Part shown: positions 12,788-20,952 of the stretch, in pieces | Layout of the letters: the number at the start of each line of letters is the position of its first letter | How positions within the stretch are numbered: the first letter of the stretch is position 1 | DNA from: a virus | IMG/VR virus record: IMGVR_UViG_3300046665_000548 | Span: 248,001-312,000 of that record | Strand: one strand, 5' to 3' | DNA length: 64,000 nt | The notes under the pieces: model-generated | What the model saw: only the letters and a program-made list of their open reading frames with translations | Database searches by the model: none | Told to the model about the DNA's origin: nothing | Position numbers and translations under genes: made by a program

Positions 12788-13639
12788 TTATCCGAGTTGA
12801 AGAAGAGGATAATCGTCTCGGTGGACGATCAGCAGATCGTTGTCGCGATGTTGAATATCCCGTGAGAGCGTTATCTTCGCATCAGTCCACTGGCCACTAT
12901 TCGGATCGGGGGTTAGAAACAAGTACCCCAGCCTCTGGCTGATGCCGACAATTGGGCTCTGGTCCCACGGGGTCTCGGTGCCGCCCGGAATGAATGCCGC
13001 CGTCACTTCTCGTTTCCAAAGACGTGCCAGCCAGATGCCGATGCTACCGCCATCGACCAGATAGTTCTTGAATTGCTTCACGAGCTTCTGCGATTCGACG
13101 CTGTATTCGTCCAGCGGGTCGCGCAGGAGAACGTAGCCTTGCAGCGGAGGCGATGACATCTTTGTGGGGAGCCGTCGCGCCGCCTCGAAATTGGTGATCC
13201 GGTGGCATCCCATCGATCCCGGACGAAAACCGAAAATCTCGCCCGTGTTCACGTCCCCAATATAGGCCGCGACGCATTCTCCCTTGTGAATCAACGCGAT
13301 CATCGTGCCGATGCCATGAGATTGTCCACGCACGAACGCCCGCGTGCCGTCTACCGGATCGATGGTGAAATAGGTTTCGCCGGGCTCGCTTACGCCCTCT
13401 TCCGAGATAATCCCAAAGCTTGGGAAGCATTCCCGGAGGGATCGAACGTAGATGTCCTGGGCCTTAAGATCGGCCGAGGTCAATACGTCGTTCATTTCAC
13501 CTTCGACATCCGTGTAGCCTTGTTTGGCGTGGGATTCGAAAGAGATACGTTCAGCCTGGATCACGCCGAGCGCACGGCGTACCAGTTCTTTCATGATGAT
13601 GCCAACTGCGTGGCCGTTGAGCTTTTCGTCAAAAATCAT
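12788..13639 (-). CDS. Inositol-monophosphatase-family phosphatase (283 aa)
   Basis: Metal-site motifs of the IMPase/CysQ/FBPase superfamily are complete: ISEE (about residue 78), DPVDGTRAF (about 95) and ETPWDQSP (about 225), with GGSIGIWLARLW between. Mg-dependent hydrolysis of a sugar phosph(on)ate, inositol phosphate or 3'-phosphoadenosine phosphate is expected; the substrate cannot be read from sequence. Full length for the family, so presumably active. First gene of the minus-strand operon after the exported 111-residue protein. Confidence 0.85.
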   Translation of the reverse strand: MIFDEKLNGHAVGIIMKELVRRALGVIQAERISFESHAKQGYTDVEGEMNDVLTSADLKAQDIYVRSLRECFPSFGIISEEGVSEPGETYFTIDPVDGTRAFVRGQSHGIGTMIALIHKGECVAAYIGDVNTGEIFGFRPGSMGCHRITNFEAARRLPTKMSSPPLQGYVLLRDPLDEYSVESQKLVKQFKNYLVDGGSIGIWLARLWKREVTAAFIPGGTETPWDQSPIVGISQRLGYLFLTPDPNSGQWTDAKITLSRDIQHRDNDLLIVHRDDYPLLQLG

Positions 13640-13667
13640 TCTATGCCTCTTTACTGAGGTATAGCAG

Positions 13668-14003
13668 TTACTTTAGGTTCTGCAAGTAGTTCCGTGCCGC
13701 CTGATGTACGGACACGTCCGGGGTTCTAGTGCAGTAATTCGCGACAATATCCAGAACGGTCTGTTCTGCAACCTTGTCCAAGTAATTTTTACCCGTCATA
13801 AGCACGGAAATTTCGTTGGCTCCTGTCGCGAAACCGAGGATGTACTGACGGATGTCTGGTTTCGTACGGTTCGCCAGATAGGTGCGACATGAAGTTGTGG
13901 AACCCACACCCATTGCGTGGGCTGCGAACGTCGGCAAAAGGAAGAAGATTGTCAGAGCGGCAATAACGATAGCGATACGCCAAAAATGAACGAGACGAAG
14001 CAT
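13668..14003 (-). CDS. Exported protein, Rap1a/Tai-like (111 aa)
   Basis: ATG 14003 with GGAGA 5 nt upstream yields signal peptide MLRLVHFWRIAIVIAALTIF with cleavage near AHA. The mature part has two Cys (SCRTYL, NYCTRTP) spaced as in the Rap1a/Tai immunity-type small periplasmic fold. That family blocks amidase effectors, so protection of peptidoglycan is one possibility; this is inference. Confidence 0.6.
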   Translation of the reverse strand: MLRLVHFWRIAIVIAALTIFFLLPTFAAHAMGVGSTTSCRTYLANRTKPDIRQYILGFATGANEISVLMTGKNYLDKVAEQTVLDIVANYCTRTPDVSVHQAARNYLQNLK

Positions 14004-14083
14004 TGTTCTCCAGGAAATTTGAGTATGGGACATACTAGGCGATTCGCTCATCTCTTGGCTCTAAAAAGAGTTATCACTTCTCC

Positions 14084-14089
14084 TAAATA
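14084..14089 (+). promoter_or_regulatory. Late promoter TAAATA, leaderless layout
   Basis: CTAAATAATCG directly followed by ATG 14094. Confidence 0.65.
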
Positions 14090-14093
14090 ATCG

Positions 14094-15707
14094 ATGGCCT
14101 ACATTCTTGATTCGCGCGGCACTGGCGGCGCTATTATTACACTTGGAGAGACACTGACGTTCCCGGTCGCCTTCGGCAGACCGGAGCTTGATGCGCAGCC
14201 TCCAGTGGGATCACTGCGCTACAACCCAGAAACAACCGAACTGGAACTCTATCGTTCGGACGGTCTGGGTGGCCACGAATGGCGTATTGTTGAACGCATC
14301 TCGCTAGATACTTCCACTATCTTGCCAAAAACGGGCGGTACTGTTCTTGGTAATATGACTATGACGGGTGACTCCCGTATATTCCTGCCATCTGGCAGCA
14401 TCAGCGCCCCATCGCTGTCTTTTGTGGGCGCGACACAGACCGGTTTCTCGACAGACGAGAATAACGTTCTGCTTACATCCGTAAACGGCGTTCAGGTCGC
14501 CAAATTCGACATCAATCTTGCGACCCTCAACGTGCCTATGCAGGCGACTACAGCGACTTTCGAAACCATCACCGCCGCGACGCTAAACGTAGCAAGATTG
14601 AATACCTACCTGCCTCGGGAAATTTCAGGGTTCTTCCCAGGTCCGTTTGAGGCTGGACAGGTTATTTTCAGACAGGTCATCGCTCATAGAGTTTTAATCA
14701 GCGACGGCTGGGGTGGCTCGGTCGCGTTCGTTCAAGGGATGCCTCTCGGTATCGGGGGCGCGTCCTTTAGAATCGACAAAATTTCTAGCAACATTCGAAC
14801 GACAATCGGCGTTCTTTCATTCGCGGCGGTGTCGGTGTTTGGGACCTTTTGGTCTCCGCCTGGAGGAGAGTTTCAACTCGACGGTGGTGACATCATTGAG
14901 ATCGTCGTCGCGCAGCCGGATGTCATAACGGGGCTGTCATTCTCACTACTGACGCGTGTTCCTGTCTCGGTGAACGTTGCTCCGACCGACATCAGCATTA
15001 GTCCGAGCGTCGTTGAAGAACGCGCCCGCCCAGGCACTGTGGTTGGAATCATTTCAGTATCCGACACGGACAGCACCACCTTCAATTATCAAATGCTTGA
15101 CTCGGCAGATGATCGCTTTGCTATTATTGGTAATCAAATCGTAGTAGGCGATAACCTACTGGATTGGAGCATCAATTCGTCGCATTCCATTAGAATTCGC
15201 GCTATTGATGAAGACGGTCTGGCTTACGACAAGACATTCTCCATCACCGTACGCAACATCGTTGACATGTCCGCGTATGATCCGATCCGCCCTGTGGTTT
15301 CTACCAGTACAGTTGATGCTTTGGCGACACTAACGTCTGCTCAAAGCATCGGGTTGACTACATGGGAAGCATCTGCGGCTGCTATAGCATCGGTATCCGC
15401 TTCTATTCAGCTTCCACCTATTTCTGCCGCTTCTCTCGGTATCGCGCTTGTTAGCACCGCAATCACTCAGGACGCCGGAGACGTAACATCAATCGCCAGC
15501 GTATCCGATATCGTAATGATGACTGGTAATATGACCACGACCAACATTTCTGCGGAGTCTGAGGCTAATATATACGTTGAAATGAACGCCATCGAAACGC
15601 TCGAAAATTTTGATGGTGATGGAGAAAGTGACGCCATAGTAGAGGCAGATACCGTAACGTTGATCTCAGGAGTGGGTACGAACGGACTTGCTGAGTTGCC
15701 GACCTGA
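14094..15707 (+). CDS. Tail-fibre/adhesin protein 1 with cadherin-like repeat (537 aa)
   Basis: The N-terminal ~95 residues (MAYILDSRGTGGAI, VGSLRYNPETTELELYRS) match the starts of the genes at 15798 and 20953, so this is probably a virion-attachment domain. A beta-rich neck follows, then a cadherin-like repeat (PTDISISPSVVEERA to KTFSITV, about residues 300-395) and an Ala/Ser-rich beta-repeat tail. Host recognition is inferred. Confidence 0.8.
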   Translation: MAYILDSRGTGGAIITLGETLTFPVAFGRPELDAQPPVGSLRYNPETTELELYRSDGLGGHEWRIVERISLDTSTILPKTGGTVLGNMTMTGDSRIFLPSGSISAPSLSFVGATQTGFSTDENNVLLTSVNGVQVAKFDINLATLNVPMQATTATFETITAATLNVARLNTYLPREISGFFPGPFEAGQVIFRQVIAHRVLISDGWGGSVAFVQGMPLGIGGASFRIDKISSNIRTTIGVLSFAAVSVFGTFWSPPGGEFQLDGGDIIEIVVAQPDVITGLSFSLLTRVPVSVNVAPTDISISPSVVEERARPGTVVGIISVSDTDSTTFNYQMLDSADDRFAIIGNQIVVGDNLLDWSINSSHSIRIRAIDEDGLAYDKTFSITVRNIVDMSAYDPIRPVVSTSTVDALATLTSAQSIGLTTWEASAAAIASVSASIQLPPISAASLGIALVSTAITQDAGDVTSIASVSDIVMMTGNMTTTNISAESEANIYVEMNAIETLENFDGDGESDAIVEADTVTLISGVGTNGLAELPT

Positions 15708-15769
15708 TTCGCTCACCGGCCATAGATATTATCAGTCTGGTACTGGTTATGCATATCAAACCGAACGGC

Positions 15770-15775
15770 TAAATA
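15770..15775 (+). promoter_or_regulatory. Late promoter TAAATA with leader
   Basis: CTAAATACCC followed by a small hairpin (CACACGTGTG) and GTGGAAG before ATG 15798. Confidence 0.6.
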
Positions 15776-15797
15776 CCCACACACGTGTGGAAGTATA

Positions 15798-18700
15798 ATG
15801 GCCGAAATTATTGATGCCCGCGCTTCGGGTGGAGCTATCTTACTACTTGGCGACGCGCTCACACTGCCGATCTCATCGGCGGTGAGTACAAGCGCGAAGC
15901 CGCTTGGATCGATTCGCTTCAATCCAGACCTCCAAGAGATAGAGGTCTATCGTTTGGCCGACGCGTCATACGCTTGGAAGACGCTGGACCGCTTTGAGTT
16001 AGATACTGCCGGTTTCTATCCTGCGAGCGGTGGGCCGATGAACGGTGGCATCTCGTTTGGGAATAGCGGAAATCTATACGCCACCTACGGAACTGCGCTA
16101 GAACCGGCGATTTCTTTCGCTTCTAACACCAATACTGGTATTTCTGGTACCAATCTGGGTAATATTCAATTTTCCGCGAAGGGTAGTCTTACGTTCAAGG
16201 CCAGCCAAAGCGCAGTGGAGTTTACTACATCTCTCCAGGCACCTGCTGCGACCATTACTACGGTCACCACGACGACCCTAAACGCGACCTCGGTCAATAC
16301 GTTTGTTCCGAGAGAGATTTCATTCTCATACATCGGTGGTTTTACACCTCTTAAGGTCATATACCGGTTTATCGTTGCACGTCGTCTGCTTGTGCCTCAG
16401 TATTGGGCTGGGTCCATTGCGACTCTTGGAACCCCAGCGTCTTCGACAGCTAGATTTCAAATTCGTCGTGTTCGAAGCAACATCAGTGATACTATCGGGA
16501 CGATAACGTTCGAGGCAGATTCTACTATCGGTACGTTTTCTGCCTCGGACTCTTTTACCCTGCATGGTGCAGATCGTCTTGAAATTGTCGCGCCGCCAAT
16601 CTCAAATGACGACTACTCAGACATCAGTGTTACGTTGGCGATGGCTACGCCGCTGTCTGCCGATCTATCTCCGATAGATATCACCTTCGCACCATCCAAC
16701 GTGCTGACAGGAAACTTCTGGCCGCAAGGTTCGGTTGTCGGCATGGTATCGACCATTGATACGGATAGTACCAATTTCAACTATGCTCTTCTCGATACTG
16801 CGAAGCAGCAGTTTCAGATTGTTGGAAATATCATTCAGGTCGGATCGGCTCCGTTCAAGGGTGGTCAGTTTTCGGTCCAAGCCACCGACGACGATGGTCT
16901 GACAATTACAAAGAATTTCTCCGTAACTGTTCCTCCTCGGGCGGGAACGGGTGCAGCAACTGCCGGGCCGTATATCTCTGGCGCGTTTTCTTTTACTACC
17001 GTTTCTGCGTCAATCGTCAGAGAGATCAATCCGTTCCCGTCAACATCCTCCGGTAAGGTATCGATTGTCGGCGCGGCGGAGGACAGTCTCGGTCTGAGCA
17101 TCATAACTGCCGCCATGGGACCAATCGTGAAACTTTCGCCGTTCACGACGACCTCGACGTTCCTCCTTGGCCTTTATGATCATTCGTCCTTTATCGGTGA
17201 ATTCGTTAACACAATCGCTGGCGATGCTCCGGCTGGCCTGACTGCCGCCTCGGTTATTAATGCGATTGTGGCAAGCGGAAGCGGCTTTGTAACTGTAGGC
17301 TCTGACGCCAACTCCAATATCGAAAACTTTGAACCATCATCGCTATCCAATACCTTTATCGTTTCGCCTGCTAACAACTCTATGCTCGCAGTGGTTTCTA
17401 CAAGCACAAGCGCATCGGTGGTGTCGAAGGCGAGCGCCAGTAACACTATCGGTGCGTTCAGCCAATCCATCATGTTCGATGCTCTGGCGCATCTGTCCGC
17501 AAGTTCTGTCCTCGCGCCGATTTCTGCAAGCGGAACTGGATTTGTGAATGCGAAGGCCAATTCAAGCGCGACCATCAGTAATTTTGCTGCTAGCGGAACA
17601 GCTACAAATACTGCCTCATTGACACCTGTCACTATGTTTGACGCAAGTCCTGCGCTGAACGCTGATGACTCCAACGCACTTACGGCGTTTCGTGTCATCA
17701 GCAATGTTACCGCTGCTAATTTGTCGCAAATGCGGGTAACATTGCAAACAGGTTCAACAGGATCACTGTCGCTCAAACAGGCATCCATTGCCAAGTGGGA
17801 CAGCAGTTCGCCCTCGGAGAGCGGGTCACAGCTAGCTAATACGTTAGCGTCGCCCATTCGGCTAACCTACGGCGCGCATTTCGGTGCATTGGCTAGTGCG
17901 CCTGGGTTCCTAGCTTCGGATTGGCTGGATGTTACATCGTTGAACCTAGCGCCCGGTGACAAGGTAGTCGTCAGTTACGACACCAAGGATACCGGATCGC
18001 AGAAATACAACAACTCGTCCACGAATGCCCGCACGTTTTACAAGCCGGGTTCGGCGGAATCGGCGGATGTTTCCGATATGGCTGGGTTGGGCTTCACCTC
18101 ACTGCCGACCATCAATTACGCTGTCGCCAAGATCGAAACCCGTAACGGGCTTGATTATACGACAGCCGTTGATATTCCGTTGACCTTCAACGATCCGATG
18201 TTCACCGGAATGACAGAACTGACAGCCACGGTGGGTTTGACGAGCGGTCAGACGTTATCGCATACCAGTATTATCGAACAAAGCGGCGGTTCTACGATCT
18301 TCGCACCCGGCGCTAACACGATCTCTTACTGCCGTGTTAGTTCCCGAGAATGCGTTCGTATCACAGACGGCGTTCTGAACATCGATCATTGCTATTTCGA
18401 AGCCTTCGGTATCGATGACGATCACGCGGACGTATTGCAAGCGTACTCTCCGGGCACGCGCGGTGCAGCAGTGACGATCAAAAACTCGTATATTCGCGCG
18501 GGTACCGTAGCTGCTACGGCTGGCATGTTCGTTGCGGATAATTGGGGCGGCAGCATCACGTTTGAAGATGTTGTCGTTCACGGTGGCCCATTCGGCGTGC
18601 GCTTGATGGCGGACGGTGCAGGTGCCGATCTAACTATTTCGTTCAAGAATGTCTATTTCGTTGTGCCGTTCGGTGCGGCACCATTCTCATTTGAAAATTA

Positions 18701-18803
18701 CGGCGGCGGTGTGCACACAATCACGCAATGGGTTAACGTGCGTGCTGCCAGCATCATGGACGATAAGCTCATCATAGGCGACCTGATACCTCAGCCGTTA
18801 TAA
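15798..18803 (+). CDS. Tail-fibre/adhesin protein 2 (1001 aa)
   Basis: Shares the N-terminal module (MAEIIDARASGGAI, LGSIRFNPDLQEIEVYR) and the cadherin-like repeat (LSPIDITFAPSNV, about residues 290-380) with its paralogues. A long Ser/Thr/Ala-rich region follows, then a domain resembling right-handed beta-helix repeats (about 800-990: VLNIDHCYFEAF, AAVTIKNSYIRAG, GSITFEDVVVHGG), as in polysaccharide-binding or depolymerising tailspikes. Catalytic residues are not identifiable by eye. Confidence 0.8.
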   Translation: MAEIIDARASGGAILLLGDALTLPISSAVSTSAKPLGSIRFNPDLQEIEVYRLADASYAWKTLDRFELDTAGFYPASGGPMNGGISFGNSGNLYATYGTALEPAISFASNTNTGISGTNLGNIQFSAKGSLTFKASQSAVEFTTSLQAPAATITTVTTTTLNATSVNTFVPREISFSYIGGFTPLKVIYRFIVARRLLVPQYWAGSIATLGTPASSTARFQIRRVRSNISDTIGTITFEADSTIGTFSASDSFTLHGADRLEIVAPPISNDDYSDISVTLAMATPLSADLSPIDITFAPSNVLTGNFWPQGSVVGMVSTIDTDSTNFNYALLDTAKQQFQIVGNIIQVGSAPFKGGQFSVQATDDDGLTITKNFSVTVPPRAGTGAATAGPYISGAFSFTTVSASIVREINPFPSTSSGKVSIVGAAEDSLGLSIITAAMGPIVKLSPFTTTSTFLLGLYDHSSFIGEFVNTIAGDAPAGLTAASVINAIVASGSGFVTVGSDANSNIENFEPSSLSNTFIVSPANNSMLAVVSTSTSASVVSKASASNTIGAFSQSIMFDALAHLSASSVLAPISASGTGFVNAKANSSATISNFAASGTATNTASLTPVTMFDASPALNADDSNALTAFRVISNVTAANLSQMRVTLQTGSTGSLSLKQASIAKWDSSSPSESGSQLANTLASPIRLTYGAHFGALASAPGFLASDWLDVTSLNLAPGDKVVVSYDTKDTGSQKYNNSSTNARTFYKPGSAESADVSDMAGLGFTSLPTINYAVAKIETRNGLDYTTAVDIPLTFNDPMFTGMTELTATVGLTSGQTLSHTSIIEQSGGSTIFAPGANTISYCRVSSRECVRITDGVLNIDHCYFEAFGIDDDHADVLQAYSPGTRGAAVTIKNSYIRAGTVAATAGMFVADNWGGSITFEDVVVHGGPFGVRLMADGAGADLTISFKNVYFVVPFGAAPFSFENYGGGVHTITQWVNVRAASIMDDKLIIGDLIPQPL

Positions 18804-18817
18804 TCGCGAGACACTAA

Positions 18818-18823
18818 TAAATA
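18818..18823 (+). promoter_or_regulatory. Late promoter TAAATA with leader
   Basis: AATAAATAGAG, then GGGAGTAA before ATG 18847. Confidence 0.55.
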
Positions 18824-18846
18824 GAGCGAGTTTCTGGGAGTAAACA

Positions 18847-19644
18847 ATGTCTATCACCACACTTGCAATCAAGGATGGCCTCGGTGCCAATCGTGTAATT
18901 ACCGCCATCGACGTGGCTGGAGATGGCTCTGGTCCATTTCTCCCGGTTCATGGCCTAGCTAATTCAGTCGGAACGGCCATCGACCCTGCTACAAGCGCTA
19001 AGCAGGATTCCTTAATTGCACTGCTGCCAACTAGCATCGGTCAAAAAACGACTGCTGCATCGCTATCAGTTACTCTTTCTTCGAACCACAGCGTTATAGC
19101 GGTTAGCGCGACCGCTCTTCCGCTTCCGTCAGGTGCAGCTACAAGCGCCAAACAGGACAGCCTATTTGCTCTTTTCCCGACCAGCATTGGTCAGAAAGCC
19201 GCTGCTGGCTCACTATCCGTGGTCATTGCATCTGACCAAGGTATAATCGGCGTCTCAGCTTCTAGTCTTCCGCTACCAACCGGTGCAGCAACTGCCGCAA
19301 AGCAAGACACTCTTCTTGCTGCGGTACAGGCAGGAATTCCCGTAACGGCAACGCCAAGTGCAGATCAAGACCCAATCTTCGATCACACTAATGGCACCAA
19401 AACGAGCGTAACTGCATCGGCTACGGTTATCACGCCTCCTACTGGATGTAGATTTGTTCGTATTCACACTGATGTAGATGTTTTCGTGAACACGGCTGGA
19501 AACGCAGCAGTGGATGACGGAACATCGATCCGAATTGTTGCAAACTCTTCAGAAGTCATTCCGGTAGTAGCTGGAGTTGCGGTTAGGGCACTTTCATCAA
19601 GCGGAACGGCTATTGTTCGCTGCACGCCGCTAAAGGTCCGGTAA
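18847..19644 (+). CDS. Phage structural protein with tandem Ser/Ala repeats (265 aa)
   Basis: Three copies of a ~45-residue unit (ATSAKQDSLIALLPTSIGQ, ASLSVTLSSN) followed by a C-terminal beta domain (PTGCRFVRIHTDVDVFVN). Such AAKQD/SLSVxIASDQ repeats are common in phage neck, tail or decoration proteins. It overlaps the SGNH hydrolase gene (TAATG), so the two products may form one appendage. Confidence 0.75.
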   Translation: MSITTLAIKDGLGANRVITAIDVAGDGSGPFLPVHGLANSVGTAIDPATSAKQDSLIALLPTSIGQKTTAASLSVTLSSNHSVIAVSATALPLPSGAATSAKQDSLFALFPTSIGQKAAAGSLSVVIASDQGIIGVSASSLPLPTGAATAAKQDTLLAAVQAGIPVTATPSADQDPIFDHTNGTKTSVTASATVITPPTGCRFVRIHTDVDVFVNTAGNAAVDDGTSIRIVANSSEVIPVVAGVAVRALSSSGTAIVRCTPLKVR

Positions 19645-20885
19645 TGATTCTCGGACCTGCATCGTTAAAGCTGGTCGGTGCGCCAAGAGCGTTTTCGCAT
19701 GTTGGTCGCGCTTTTCTTCCACCTACAATACCGACCCTACTGCCGCTGAATAGTCGCATCGTTTATTTTGGCGACAGTATAACGGCAAACCGAGGTTTTC
19801 CCGGTTATGCTGATTGGTCTCAGTTCACTTCTCGTGGTAAATTTTACGGCAAAGCAGTAGGATCGAACGGCTTAGGGCCAACTGGCTGGAACCAAGGTGT
19901 TGTGGGTAATACCACAGCAATGCTAATTACTCGCATACAGAACGTTATCGATGAAGCTCCAAAGCTGGTTGTTCTATTAGTCGGAACTAACGATATTGGA
20001 GCGGGTGGTCTTTCGGCGTCAACTATCACGACTAACCTGCGCACGATTATTAATGCCCTTAAAGCTGCGGGTATCAAGGTTCTGGTTATCACCATTCTGC
20101 CGCGTATTGCCGCAGGTTGGGGTCAGACGCAGAACGACACAAAGACTGCGGTCAACAACTGGATCAAAGCACAGACCGATATCGATTGGCTCGATAGTGA
20201 ACTGTATGTCACTAATCCGGCAACGCAACTGCAAGCCGATGGTACCCATCCAAATGGTGCAGGCGCTCAACCGCTAGGTATAGCTGTTGGCAACAAGATA
20301 ATGACTTATGCCGCCGCGACAGATATTCTTTACGATCCGTTGGCTGCCGCACCTTCTGAAAACCTTTATCTCAATCCGTTCTTTACGGGCAGCACTACAA
20401 TTGCCAGTGGGCAGGTCGCAACTTCTTGGAGCTACTTCCCTGCGGCTAACGGTTTGACAAGAGTTAACAGCAAAACTACTCTGGATGGTAGCGCGGCACA
20501 AAAGCTGGTTCTTTCCGGCACTGCTACTGCCAACGTAGCTGACAACTTTAGTCAGAACATCACTCCACCCGGTGGTTTGGCTGGTGAATTGTACGAAGCA
20601 TGGATGGAAGTTCAGTTCAACCGTATCACCGGTATAGCTGGATTCGCTCTGAGCGCAGGCACTAATACGCAAGGCTCCGTCGCCATGAGTATAACTTCGC
20701 AGGATACTAGCGGTGGTCTGACTGTTCCGTTCACGGGTGTTCTACGTGCGCCCCCATCTGTGTTAGCTACGAATGGAGCTACTTTTAGTTCGCGAATGTC
20801 ACTTATTCCAATTAATGGCGCAGTAGTTGACGCTGAAATGATTATCACCCGTGCAGGTTATCGCAAAGTACCTGCTTTACAATAG
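19644..20885 (+). CDS. SGNH/GDSL-type hydrolase, tail-associated (413 aa)
   Basis: SGNH blocks are visible: FGDSITAN (catalytic Ser, about residue 43), GTNDIG (about 115) and DGTHPNG (catalytic Asp/His, about 199). The C-terminal ~180 residues are a beta-sandwich, carbohydrate-binding-like region (LNPFFTGSTT to AEMIITRAG). It probably de-acetylates or de-esterifies a surface polysaccharide during adsorption. Confidence 0.85.
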   Translation: MILGPASLKLVGAPRAFSHVGRAFLPPTIPTLLPLNSRIVYFGDSITANRGFPGYADWSQFTSRGKFYGKAVGSNGLGPTGWNQGVVGNTTAMLITRIQNVIDEAPKLVVLLVGTNDIGAGGLSASTITTNLRTIINALKAAGIKVLVITILPRIAAGWGQTQNDTKTAVNNWIKAQTDIDWLDSELYVTNPATQLQADGTHPNGAGAQPLGIAVGNKIMTYAAATDILYDPLAAAPSENLYLNPFFTGSTTIASGQVATSWSYFPAANGLTRVNSKTTLDGSAAQKLVLSGTATANVADNFSQNITPPGGLAGELYEAWMEVQFNRITGIAGFALSAGTNTQGSVAMSITSQDTSGGLTVPFTGVLRAPPSVLATNGATFSSRMSLIPINGAVVDAEMIITRAGYRKVPALQ

Positions 20886-20924
20886 TACATTAAGCACACC
20901 TTTCGCGACACTAGAGATTACGTC

Positions 20925-20930
20925 TAAATA
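20925..20930 (+). promoter_or_regulatory. Late promoter TAAATA with leader
   Basis: CTAAATACATC 22 nt before ATG 20953; the leader carries CTGGTGA. Confidence 0.55.
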
Positions 20931-20952
20931 CATCAGATAGTTCTGGTGAATA

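Noticed and set aside
17180-17857. 225-codon minus-strand frame
   Set aside because: Antisense shadow of the Ala/Ser-rich repeat region of the 1001-residue fibre protein.
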